A DNA stretch of 64,000 nt from positions 26,805,826 to 26,869,825 of the forward strand of contig NC_059362.1 of NCBI RefSeq assembly GCF_019703515.2, read 5' to 3'. Source of the stretch: Myxocyprinus asiaticus. Its lineage: Eukaryota > Chordata > Actinopteri > Cypriniformes > Catostomidae. Positions 12,171-41,200 of the stretch are shown here, in pieces (position 1 is the stretch's first letter; the number at the start of each line of letters is the position of its first letter). The position numbers were made by a program, and so were the translations under genes. Below the pieces are notes generated by a model. It was not told the origin of the DNA, did no database searches, and saw only the letters and a program-made list of their open reading frames with translations.

Positions 12171-14170
12171 TCAGCAGAGTCGCGCTCCATAACCAAATGT
12201 TTGTTTAATGGCCTCAAAGTAGTATCTCTGCCATCCCTCTTTCATTCTTTTCTCCTCACTGCTGGGAACTCCTTTGGCCTCCATAATCAGCTCTGTCTCA
12301 TTGCCTCGATCCACAAAGTTTAAAGTGACAGTTGATGCGTAACCTGGAAGAGAATTTAAATCATTCAGTTATAAGAAATGTACAAATCCAGGTATTCTAA
12401 AGTCTGACTATAGCTTTGTGTGAAGAACAGATCTAAATTCGTAATAATTTCCCCAGAAAACAGAAGTGAAACAAAGAACATGGCACGTGAAACTCAGTTT
12501 GTAAACATTTTGTTATAGTAACAATTATTCTATGAGACTAGTACATTTCAGTTTATTCCTCACACAAAGCTATCACATGGCTTTAGAAGACTTGGAATAT
12601 AATTCACATGTCATACAGACTACTTACAGTATATGGTGATTTTTTTGTAGCTTAACAGCCGTGATCACTATAAACTCCTTTTGTATGAAAAAGACCTCTG
12701 TGAAAGTTCTTTAAAATATCTTGTTTTGTATTCCACAGAAGAAAATAAAAGTTAAAATGGGTAAGGGATGACATGAGGGCGAGTAAATAATGAAAGCATT
12801 TAAATTGCGTGATGAAATATTTCTTTAATAATTATATAACTAATTATAGAAAACAATATGTATACATTTATTAATATTAAAAGCTATATGTGCATTCATT
12901 AAAAAAAAAGCTTAAATAAAAGAGACTAATATACATAAAATAAAGTAAAAAGTAAAACATACCAGCTGGCCAGCTTGAAAACCTCCATTTCATGACAATC
13001 TTCTTGTCGGGAATCTAGAGGGGAGAAGGCAAGAATGATAAAATTGCTAACTTTGAAGGTAGGTTAATGATTCATTAGAGAAAAAAAGCAAAAAAGACAA
13101 AGTGAAATTCTCACTAAATTATTAAATTAAAAGGTTTAAAAGGTTTATTCTCACCAGTTCTGCAAATTGTCCATGCACATTTCCTTCCATTAATTGAAAC
13201 TTGCCGCACGAGCACCCATCCACAAATGCAGCAATGCGTGTAAATGCCTGTATCACCTACACCATCAAAAGACACACAGCAAGTAAATTCTAAATCGCAA
13301 CACCAGAGTACATCTTTCATTAGTTTGGTTTGCATTTACTGTATGTAGATTAACAGCAAATTACGGTTGGATTCTGACCTCTTGGTTCAGGAAAACCATG
13401 TACAACTCCAACTCCTCTGGTAAGGTAAGGAAGGTCTCTTTCAGACTGAATGTCACTGTTGAAATTTTAACTGCAGTATTGGGAGCGTTAGCTGTAGTGG
13501 ATGACCCAGTTTGTGGGAGGAACCAAAACATATACTCAATTTTGATACAGAGCCAAAATACAAAAATGCACAAATATACTTAAGTTAACATATACTTAAC
13601 ATTGTTCACCCTGGGCACAATATAAGTGAGTTTGAAGTATCTGCTTAAGGCTGTTCAATTGATGCCAAAAACAAGCAGGGTAAAAAGCATTTATAGGGTA
13701 AGAAAGACATCTATATGATAATACTTCAAGCAGTATATTTACAACACTGAGATACTCATGAATGAACCGCTGTGGCTACTTAATCAGACAGAAAGTAGCT
13801 TTTAGGGCCAACATTTGATTATTCACAGTATGTGTGAGATGGCCATTTTAGGCACAAAATGGTAAAAGGTAAATGGATGACCAGCATATATCTGTTCCCA
13901 GAAATATTTATGAGGACCTACCTGGGTTGAGTCCAGTTTGCCTTTGGCTTGTGTCTCCTGATTCTGTTTTCTGAGTCCATTTGCTGTTTGTAAAATCATA
14001 CCCTGAGAGAACTCTGTAATAACAAGTAACAATAACATTGTGATTAACCGGCATTCAACTCCAGCAGAAATAAGTAATATATGAAGTTTATAGAGCCCTC
14101 ACCTGTTTTGAGATGTTTCAAATGGCCAAGTGCCATTCTGATTTTCTTGACTCCTTCCTTCAGTTAGGAC
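12171..14170 (-). pseudogene. ahsa1: AHSA1 pseudogene, exons 4-9 (3' half, inverted)
   Basis: Reading the - strand: exon 4 (about 14170-14102) gives LKEGVKKIRMALGHLKHLKT, but an extra base (ACTG where ATG is expected) puts a stop just upstream. Exon 5 (14013-13922) gives EFSQGMILQTANGLRKQ. Exon 6 (13491-13379) gives the FSLKETFLTLPEEL block. Exon 7 (13256-13155) gives AFTRIAAFVDG and GNVHGQF. Exon 8 (13014-12963) gives IPDKKIVMKWRFSSWPAG. Exon 9 (12343-12171) gives YASTVTLNF and ends KQTFGYGARLC then TGA. These match the C-terminal half of AHSA1 in order, with mostly good splice sites. The exon 5/6 phase does not reconcile with the best sites. This half points towards exons 1-3 instead of away from them. 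Confidence 0.85.
12740..12800. mobile_element. Family A MITE fragment
   Basis: A partial arm in an intron of the inverted AHSA1 half: TTCCACAGAAGAAAATAAAA, then GGGATGACATGAGGGCGAGTAAATAATG. It matches the right arm of the other family A copies. The left arm is not recognisable. Confidence 0.55.
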
Positions 14171-14811
14171 TAACTGAACTTAAATCTTAATTGAATTCTG
14201 TAACATGGCCCCTGGATTCTTTTCGTATTGGTTACTGAATCAGAGCTTATGTTACGTTTGAATGTAAGATGTGTTTGAATGTTATGTCTGGGAATGCCAG
14301 ACATGGATATTTAAGTTTATTTAATACAGAGTATTTTATAAGTGAAAATATATTTGCCTGTGATATTTTACGTACAGAGCAAAAAAAAGAATTGATTGTA
14401 TGATTGTGATAGCAGTGTTTTGTTAAAATACAAAATAAAGGTTTAAAAAAAATTCTCTGCTATACTTTTTTAATTTGTATTATTTTATCCATATGACCTA
14501 TAGTGGTTTCATCTTACAGAAAGAGTTCAGCCCCTCACTTTATTTCACTTATGAGTGTCTAAAACAAAAGACATCTAATACTTCTTAATTTATAAAGGTG
14601 CACTTAGTAATTTTTTGTTTTTGTTGTCTTGGACTTACACTGACACCTAGGGGCACGGATGCAGTATCAATCAAACACAATAGTTTTCAGTTACAGATGC
14701 CATTGAAGAAATTCATTATTTAAAGTCAGCCATGAATAATTTAATCAATAAGTGAAAGTGTTCAATAACAAGGCGGTTACTGAGATTAATTCAGACACAT
14801 TGTAAACGCAC

Positions 14812-15180
14812 TGTGGCAGCGGGGGCATGGTCGAGCGTCCATCCGGAGAGAGAGAAAGCGGTAAGGGCGCTTGCACCTGAGATAGATTATGTGTAACACC
14901 TGTCTGTAATTCCAGTGAGCATGGGGAGAGCGGCATATAAGCAGCCACACCACCAGCAGAGACTGAGAGAGTCTGGCACAAGGAAGGCCACGGTGCTCCT
15001 GAAGCTGCTACGTTTAATCTGTTATGTCTGTGAAGCTAATGAGTTTAAGTCTACGTGCCTGTGAAGCTGACGAGTTTGTGAAGTTGTAAAACATTGAAGT
15101 GGCCGATTAAAAGTCCTACCTGAGCCTGGAAAAACCTGCTTCCTTGTGTTCTCCTTCCCTTCTGTTTGTGAGCTGTTACA
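14812..15180 (+). mobile_element. Solo LTR of a retrotransposon
   Basis: This 369 bp block begins TGTGGCAG and ends CTGTTACA (short inverted TG...CA ends). It has a TATA-like GCATATAAGCAG at about 14933 and an ATTAAA polyadenylation-type signal near 15105, the expected order inside an LTR. The flanks CGCAC (14807-14811) and CACAC (15181-15185) could be a 5-bp target duplication with one mismatch. There is no internal retroelement sequence beside it, so it is a solo LTR left by recombination. It probably belongs to the Gypsy group by duplication size. I did not match it to a named family. Confidence 0.7.
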
Positions 15181-15969
15181 CACACCATAGAGAGTAACAG
15201 CGCCCGCCCATCTTTTCAGCCGTCTGGGTTCTGGAAGTATTTTTCCCATAAATTGTTTCCATAGGCTTTTCATAAAATCCATCATTAAAGAGTTCTAAGC
15301 CATAAACCAAACCAACCAGCTCTGAGGTGAATCACAAAATTACAACCTTTGATTTGAAGCAAAAAAGTATTTGAAAATTGGACAAAATGATAAAGGTACA
15401 AGATTGTGTACTTACTGTCTTTCATGAGGGAATGAACTACAATCCCATGAAGCATTGCACATGTAATATAAAATAAAAATGATGGAAATATATAAAATTA
15501 CTGATTTTAGGTGGTTATATGAATAGAAACTATATATTTCAGGTTTACTGCAAAATATTCTGATATATACAAGTAGTTTAACCTCCTGAGACCTGATTGT
15601 GACTGCTGTGTGCATTTTCCATTTTTCTTTTTGATTTGTAACTAATAGCACCAAATAAATATGCCAAAAAAAAAAAAAAAAAACTCCAAGAGCAAACAGT
15701 TCTACTAAAACTGAAGGCAACATATGTGGACAGCGTGACTAAGTTGTGACTGCCAACCATGTTAAAATAAAATTATACATTATAAATTCTGAATCTATGT
15801 ACTGGTTACCTATCTGCCAATCATGCTGAGTGGTCCAAATATCATCTGCAGCCTGAAACTGAACTTTTGGTCAGATTTTAGGAGTGAATGCATTTAGCTG
15901 CATAGAGAGCTATAGGATGCTCCCTTGCTCCCTATTTAGTGAATGACTTAACCTCCAGTGTTTTGTCTG

Positions 15970-16075
15970 TCTGCACTGGTCTCAGAACAGTCTGAAATGC
16001 ACCTTATTTTCATCCTAACTAACTTCATATAAAGCCTCTGAAAGCAACATTTGTTGGCTTTTGGATGAACCCATT
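15970..16075. repeat. Dispersed repeat shared with 31280-31385
   Basis: About 100 bp beginning CTGGTCTCAGAACAGT and continuing AAGCCTCTGAAAGCAACATTTG is clearly related to 31287-31380 in the same orientation. Family unknown. Confidence 0.55.
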
Positions 16076-17227
16076 AATTCTCAGTGTGATAATGCACAGT
16101 AAACATAAGATTTCTAAGGAAAAAATGTGCTACAGTACACATCAGTGTACATTGTGTTTAGCAGCGTAGCGTTTCACGATAAATCAATACAATTTTAAAA
16201 ATGGCATACCAAATGAAACTTAGAGACTCTAATCTTTTGACTCAAACAGGTTTCAATGTAAAGACGTAATTAGGTTTCTTACCAGATGTAGTTTTGTTGG
16301 CATTTCTAAAGACAAACTCCACTGTAATCGGCGCCATGTTGTTTTGTCACATGACTCTGTACGTCGAAGGTTTAACCCTTTACTGACAGCACAGAGTCCA
16401 CTGAACTGAGATCAGTCACTTTAAATTATGCGTTGCGAATAGCCACATGTTTGCGTGGGGTCGCACACGGTTAAGGGTGAATACCATCTTGATTGCATTA
16501 TTCACAGTGCATCATGGAAGTGGGCGGTCGCTGCTGCACTTGTTTGGTGGACTTTGTTGGCCGTGGATCTCTGATTGGTGGATCTCTCTCTACTAGATCA
16601 TGGGTAGTGTTGTTTTTCACCATTAATTCCACTATTAAACAATTTTTAAACAATGCTGACTTATGACTTCAACAAAGGCATCGATGAACAACCTCAGAGT
16701 TCACAGTAGGTCTGTCTTTAAAGGTTGATAAGTTATCGTTGAAAAATCAGTTCGTCTATGGAAAAAATGAATGTGATTTTAATTCCAGACCTAGAATGTT
16801 GTGCTCTATTAACCATGAAATATTCGGCTGGTCATGTGATCCCAACATGGCAGCCCCCATGAGGGCACCCTCTTCATGTAAAATAAAACTCTATTATAAG
16901 GTTACTGATATGACTACAGTCTTGATCTCTTGTGAGTGATTATGATTTTATATGAATGTTTCAAAATTACAATTCATTTATTTAGGAGAAAACTTTTTTA
17001 ATGAGGACAAAATGACTAAGTGCACTTTTAACGTAATAATATTTAGTATTTAATATGTAATATTTCATAACTGCCACGTTGTTTACTTCTCACACTGCGG
17101 TCACACACAGGGCTGAGAGAGTGTCAGCTGTTCAAAAAGGCGTTCTCACATCCTGCAAGCTGTCGTGTACGCTTCTACTCCATTCGTGTCAACGCAGACG
17201 CCGTATTTCTACTGTGTGTGCACATCT

Positions 17228-17306
17228 GATTGGTCAACTGAGTACTGCAGCTCAGCGATTGGCTATCGCCCATGGTCGCTTATCCTGATTGGTGGATCCG
17301 GGGCGG
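17228..17306 (+). promoter_or_regulatory. SEL1L proximal promoter: three inverted CCAAT boxes and a GC box
   Basis: GATTGG (inverted CCAAT, NF-Y type) occurs at 17228, 17257 and 17287, with regular 29- and 30-bp spacing. GGGGCGG follows at 17300-17306. The cluster lies ~540 bp before the SEL1L ATG in a GC-richer stretch. NF-Y arrays are typical of ER-stress-responsive genes, and SEL1L is induced by the unfolded protein response. I did not find a perfect ERSE (CCAAT-N9-CCACG) at these boxes. Confidence 0.5.
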
Positions 17307-17846
17307 ATTAGGAAATAGGGGGTCGGTCAATGAACAGAAGTATGCTGAAACATGAGAAACCATAACGACGGCTTAAGTTTAATTAAAAATTATTGGATTT
17401 TAGAGACATTGGAGTTGCTTTGGAAGCATAATAACAGAATTGTCTTGGAATAAATTCATGCTCTGCGACAATAACTGCACTATGCTCTGAGAAGTGCTTT
17501 TTTGTGCGGTTTGTTTAGCTCTGCTAGCTGTGTAGATATCCTGTCAGTGAGTTAGTACATTGGGCTGTTAGCAGCAATGCTTCTGTTAGTGGACTTCGGG
17601 GTTAATGTCTGATTTGGAGTTCGTATGGATTATTTTATCATAATCCGTTTTGTGTATTCGGAGAAGTTTCGGGTTGATTGGCTAGCTAGTTAAGTTTTAT
17701 AGCTAGTGGGTTATGCAGTCAGGTGTGGTTCACTAACAGATTTGTGAAACGAGATGACTAGTTAGTTCAACAGATACCCGGTGCGTTGATTTAATCATTT
17801 AAATCAGATTGTTAATCGTTCACTGCGTTTTACACACACTGACAAG

Positions 17847-35448
<17,602 letters not shown>

Positions 35449-38235
35449 GAGAACGGGAATCAGGGTTGAGGTGACCAAACGGACTAGGATTAAAGGAGAA
35501 GGATGAGGCCTTCTAGCATCTCCTCTTCCCAAAATCAACCGCTTACACCTCCACCCAGCTGTGGTCTTCAATCCCCAAAATTGCTGTCTGAACTCTTGTT
35601 GCCCTCTCTAGTCTTTAAACTGTGGAGTTCAAGCTTGGAAAAAAGCAATGACAGAAAAACTAGATGAACTTCTACAATATCTTAAACATACGCCTCAGGG
35701 ATTTGCCAGGTGAACTGACATTTGTGCAAATCAATGCTCACTATGTGGGGAAAAAGACAATGTTGCTGAATGAATTCCAGTAGTTGCTTCTGCTTTTTGC
35801 TTGCCACTGTGCTAAAAGCCAAGGAACCTGTCGGTTCTGTGCAATCCTTTCTAACACTCATTCAGATTATTTTTTTTAGTATAAAGGATCTGGTACAAAT
35901 CTGGTACATAACACAGGCACCATGCCTCTTTGGAGTACAGAGTGAGATGTGTGCTGTGCTTTGAATTCAGTATGTAAAAAGTTCATACTATAAGCATGTT
36001 TTCTTTACATCTGTTATGTTGGACTGATTGGCTTGCTAGCAGATTTATTGGGTTTGCTAATGCCTTTTTTTTTTTTTTTTTTTAATAAATCTAGAGATGT
36101 ATTTATAATGGCACTATTTGGACAGAAGTAGCCTGCACATAGATGTACAATTAACATGTCACTGTCTTGGCTAAAAAGATGCACAATTAAGAATGACTCT
36201 GATGTACTCTGAATCTTTCATGGTGGTTCATGAATCTAAGGTTTGCAGTAAAGATGACATCTCTCAAATAGCTTTTCATTGCCCTGAACACTCACCCTGC
36301 CAAATGTTGAATCATTTAGAAAACTACTGCCCTTTACCTTTCATTGTTACAAAAGTGTCTCTGTGGGATGTTCAAAGAAAGGAATCATTGCAATTATAGC
36401 TGGTGTCCAGTAAGTTTCAAGTTGTTAAAGCACTAGAAGAATCTAACTTTATTTATCAACAGTCATTCAAACTTCAAATTTTTCAATTCAAATGTTTCCA
36501 AAAGATGATTTATATGCTTTCTTCCTCTGCATATATGAAAATAATTCAGATTGTTGAAAAGGTTGGCTAAAATGCTTAAAGGGATAGTTCACCCAAAAAT
36601 GAAAATTCTCATCATTTACTCACCCTCATGCCATCCCAGATGTGTATGACTTTCTTTCTTCTGCTGAACACAAATTAAGATTTTTAGAAGAATATCTCAG
36701 CTCTGCAGGTCCATGCAATGGAAGTGAATGGTGATCAGAACTTTGAAGGTTTAAAATGCACGTAAGGCAGCATAAAAGTAGTCCACGTGACTCCAGTGGT
36801 TAAATCTATATCTTCAGGATATGTGATAGGTGTGGGTGAGAAACAGATCAATTTTCTTTTTTTCTTTTTTTTTTTTAACTATAAATCCCCACTTTCACTT
36901 TTACATTCTTTTGTTTTTGGTAGTTCACATTCTTTGTGCATAATGCCACCTAATGGTCAGGGAGGAGAATTTATAGTAAAAAAGGACTAAAATATTGATC
37001 TGTTTCTCACCCACACCTATCGTATTGCTTCTGAAGATATGGATTTAATCACTGGCGTCGTGTGGATGACTTTTATGCTGCCTTTATGTGCTTTAAGGAC
37101 ATTCAAAGTTCTGGCCACCATTCACTTGCACTGTATAGACCTACAGAGCAAAAATATTCTTCTAAAAATCTTTTTGTGTTCAGCAGAAGAAAGTCATATA
37201 CATCTTGGATGGCATGAGTGAGGAAATGAGGAAATGAGCAAATTTAAATTTTTGGGTGAACTATTCCTTTAATGTTTTTGGTATTATAACACCTATTTTG
37301 TTTTTCAATGAGATCAAGGCATTGAATGCTCTCAGATTTGTTTTATGATTATTGTGTAAGGTCTGTAGCTCTGTGAAATCTAAAGAACTTCATGAAACGG
37401 TTTAATTTGTTTTAGAATCTGGCAGTTTGTGTGCAAATTTGTGAAATTCTTTGTTATATTTCAAAGGGAAAAAACTCAGATCACTATTTAAATTGTGAGC
37501 ATGTCTACAATATTTGATCTTTATTGTACTTCAGCAAAGGAATATGTCTTGTCTTTCAGGTAATAAGCAATACTGCAATGTTTGGTGTAAGAATCTGTAA
37601 GAAAGGCATATGTATGTGCATAGGATGTAAATTGCTTGAGTCTGTTTTTCATGCCAAGATGCACCAGAGTTATTCTCACAATTCAGCAATGGTATGAAAC
37701 TGTATCCTAAATCATATAACAGATTCTTCTTTTCCATGCTCACCAAATCCATCATAATACAGTGATCACACAGTTTAAGTCTTTAAAAAAAAAAAAAAAA
37801 AAGGAAAAAAATGACATTTTCAGAATGGCAATGTTTATAAATAACTAATAAAGCAAATCCATGGATTCACAGCTGTTTGTTATTTCATATTTTATTATAC
37901 GTAATTACAACCTACAAATGTTATTTGGTGAAAGCAAGTGGTTAGTTTAGTGTTTTGTTTTTCCCTTCAAAGAGTTTCTGGTCATGCTGAACTGTTGATG
38001 GCTGGTTTCTCCCAGGCCCCTGTGCTACGTGGGTTCTGGTAAAGCTCTCTGAAGTTGTGAATGGTCACCAGTCCCTCTGCAGCTGAGTGTGCCGTTGGAT
38101 CATGCTTTATGTCGGTGGGCCTGAACTTCGTCACTCAGCTGTTTTGGGTGGGGGAAATAAAGGGGCGCTGATATAATGGCCTCGTTCTCTCTGCATGCAC
38201 ATCCATTGTGCTAACCCGCTTGGAAACGCTCCACC
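35449..38235 (+). other. SEL1L 3' UTR and SEL1L-PLB1 intergenic region
   Basis: No coding exon. AATAAA signals occur at 36084-36089 and 37847-37852. The second would give a 2.4 kb 3' UTR; long 3' UTRs are known for SEL1L. A family A MITE sits between the two signals at 36576-37272. The last ~200 bp (38030-38230) is less AT-rich and probably contains the promoter of the next gene. Confidence 0.5.
36576..37272. mobile_element. Palindromic MITE, family A (copy 3)
   Basis: The ends TTAAAGGGATAGTTCACCC and GGGTGAACTATTCCTTTAA are inverted repeats. Both arms contain the ACTCACCCTCATGCCATCC word or its inverse. The middle is two near-mirror ~300 bp halves joined around 36960. Confidence 0.9.
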
Positions 38236-41200
38236 ATGGAGCAGCTTTTGATTGCCGTGGCAACCTGCTTTCTAGCCCTCTGTCCTGTCAACGGTAAGTG
38301 CTAGAAGCATCCAGAGCTGGGAGGACATGAGCTGTAGCGCAAGGCCCACATTACATGCCTGGTCTGCTGAAAAGAGATTGGCTTGGGATGCCAGATGTAA
38401 ATAATGTTGATAAAGGACCAAATGATTTATATGGACCACTGGTGTAGATGAGGATTTGTTATAGTTCAATAGTGCATTGTACTTTACCATGCCTATGAAG
38501 GCCTGCTCTGTTTCATATTCTGACTTTTGATAAGTCTACATTATTCATGGATCTTGCCATTTTTCTCAACTCAAGGGAATGAGTGGAGGTTGGAATATGA
38601 AGAAGGACTTAGTCACTACAGCGAGGAGGCCCTAAGAAAGGTAATACAATGTTCCTAAAGAGAACGTTTATGTTTTTGTGTTCTAATGTCAACACAAGGC
38701 AACAGATACAGCTTTCTATTGTCTTATCCATGATAAATCTAATCAAGATTACAGTGCTCGGATTGGTCTATGGTTAAGGCCCATCTGTGACTTAGTAATG
38801 CCCCCATGTATTGCTTGTTGTGACACCACAGAAACTGGCTGTTAGTTTGTTTCATATTACTACAGGAGTTTCCTGAGAAGACCAGACCAATCAGTTTCAA
38901 AAATCCACCTTTCATGTGTCCTGATATGAGCCCCTCCTCTTCTGTGCCCACCTCGGGTAGGTTGGTCAAGGATTAGTATTTTATTTAGACTATTGCCCTG
39001 TCAGGATCTGCCTATAAGGAATGCAGGCTACTGATCTCAAGTCAGTAGGGTCAAGCTTAACGGAATAGTTCACCCAAAAATGAAAGTTTGCTCATCATTT
39101 ACTCACCCTCGAAGATTTTTAGAAGAATATTTAAGCTCTGTAGGTCCTCTGAATGTAAGTGAATAGTGGCCAGAACTTTGAAGGTCCAAAAAGCAAATAA
39201 AGGTCACATAAAAGAATTCCACACAACTCCAGTGGTTAAATCCATATGTTCAGAAGCGTTATGATAGGTATGGGTGAGAGACAGAGTAATATTTAAGTCC
39301 GTTTTTACTATACATTTTCCCTACCCAGTAGTTGGCGATATGCACGAATAATGTGAATTGCCAAAACTAAAAGAAGAAGAAAGTGAAAGTGCAAGTGGAG
39401 ATTTATAGTAAAAAATTACTTGAAATTAAAGTGAAATTACTGTTTCTCACCCACATTTATCATATCACTTCTGAAGATATGGATTACTTTTATGCTGACT
39501 TTATGTGCTTTTTGGACTTTCATAGTTCTGACCACCATTCACTTGCACTGTATGGACCTACAGTACATAGCTGAGATATTTTTCTAAAAATCTTTGTTTG
39601 TGTTCTGCAGAAGAAAGAAAGTCATACACGTCTGGGATGGCATAAGGGTAAGTAAATGATGAGACAGTTTTCATTTTTGGGTGAACTATCCCTTTAATGT
39701 AATACAAGCTGCCAGTACTGATTGCCAAACATCTGTCTATTTTCCATTACACATATATACACACACACACACACACACAAATAGCTCTGTTGCTGAACTT
39801 GTTTCAATTGCAGACAGTGGTTCCACGTGTTTTCTTAACTTAATGTTATCTCAACACAAACACTTTGTGTAGAAAGAACCTAGTTGAATTGGGTAAAACC
39901 AACAAAATTAGATGAGTCAATGTAACTAAAATAAATGTCTTTACGTATTAACTACTAGTGAAATTGAATGTTAGCATACTAAATACACACTGATTGGAAG
40001 CACTACGGGGTGTAGTTTAATAACTATGCTATGGTTAGAGCTACAATTGCTCAGCAAAGTGAGCAATCGACTTCATGAATGACAGTTTTCTGACCCCATC
40101 ATTAGATCAAACTCCACTCCAAAATTAGATCAAACCCCCAAACACCAACATAACAGAAACTCTTCTAAATCTCAACATAACAAAACATTAAAAACTAACA
40201 AGTATCCCCTTTTATATTCATCTTGGACAGAAACGCATAAAATAACACATCATTTTAACATTTTCTCTCCTTATTGAGTCCCATGGAAAGCATGCTAGTA
40301 AATGGCAGGGTTTCATCAATGCTACAATAACACATAAAATGAAACACCAAAACACAAATTGATTAAGCAAACTCAAATTTTTCAAATTTAAATTGATAGA
40401 ACGCAATGAAATAAAATTGTGTTAATTTAGTAATTAGTAATTAGTAGTTAATTAAGTAAATTGAACAAACAACAAAACTTTGTGTAGATTTTTCATGTGT
40501 TTTCTTTGAGGCTATTAGATCATTAGGTCTTGATGCTGATTGTTTATGCTGACTGAGTTGAGGATGATAAATGTTAGCTCTTGTCTTGTTGTAGCACAGG
40601 CAGACTTTTCATTTGAGAAGAATCTTAAAAGAAGTTTAATGCTTGATCTTTTAATTTGCTCCATCTCTATAATAGTTGAGTTGGTGAAGGCAGCGGATAT
40701 TAAAGTGATTGCTGCCCTTGGGGATTCATTGACAGTGAGTGCAATTATTTACTCTTCCCTTGTTCTGTTTAATCCACCTTTGATGCACACTGTTCATTTG
40801 TAAGCAGTCAAAATTAATTCAGGATCTTTTAATCACAATTAATTAATCATGAGGTAAACAGTTTGAGCAGGTACAAAATAATTAGTCACTGAAAAAATTA
40901 CTAATGACTGCTAATAAAGCAAAATCACATTATTATAATAATCTCTTACTTGCTTTAAATCAATAATCTCTGATATTTATTTATATCTTTAATTATTGTA
41001 TCACTTGTAGACAGCAATTGGTGCAAATGCAACCACAGTTCTTGGCATACCTGTTGAATTTCGCCATGTGTCATGGAGGTAAAAGTTTACTGGTATTATC
41101 AATACTAATTTAACATTCACCTTTTTGGAAATTGTCTATGGCTACTGCTTTTAAAAACAATCAACATTATTTGATGACTATCTCTCATACTGTATTGTGA

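Larger units (their letters stand above)
14593..17030. repeat. MITE complex with GGTGCACTTAGT ends (family E)
   Basis: TAAAGGTGCACTTAGTAATTT at 14593 and its inverse ATGACTAAGTGCACTTTTA ending at 17030 look like the two ends of one family. The span is too long for a single MITE and contains a solo LTR. A second internal piece is seen in the motif GTCATGTGA..ACATGGC at 16828-16855 on the + strand and again on the - strand near 16335-16360. Most likely this is two or more copies plus insertions. Exact limits between copies cannot be set by eye. Confidence 0.5.

Noticed and set aside
15022..15285. 87-codon - strand open frame
   Set aside because: It mostly lies within the solo LTR, antisense to it.
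16282..16338. A - strand start (MAPITVEFVFRN) followed by a good GTAAG donor, resembling a first coding exon
   Set aside because: The flanking GTCATGTGA...ACATGGC string recurs at 16828-16855 as part of a MITE. No matching second exon was found, and AHSA1 does not begin this way.
16561..16585. CGTGG followed by ATTGG, resembling an inverted ER-stress element
   Set aside because: The gap is 7 bp instead of the required 9, and it lies 1.3 kb from the SEL1L start.
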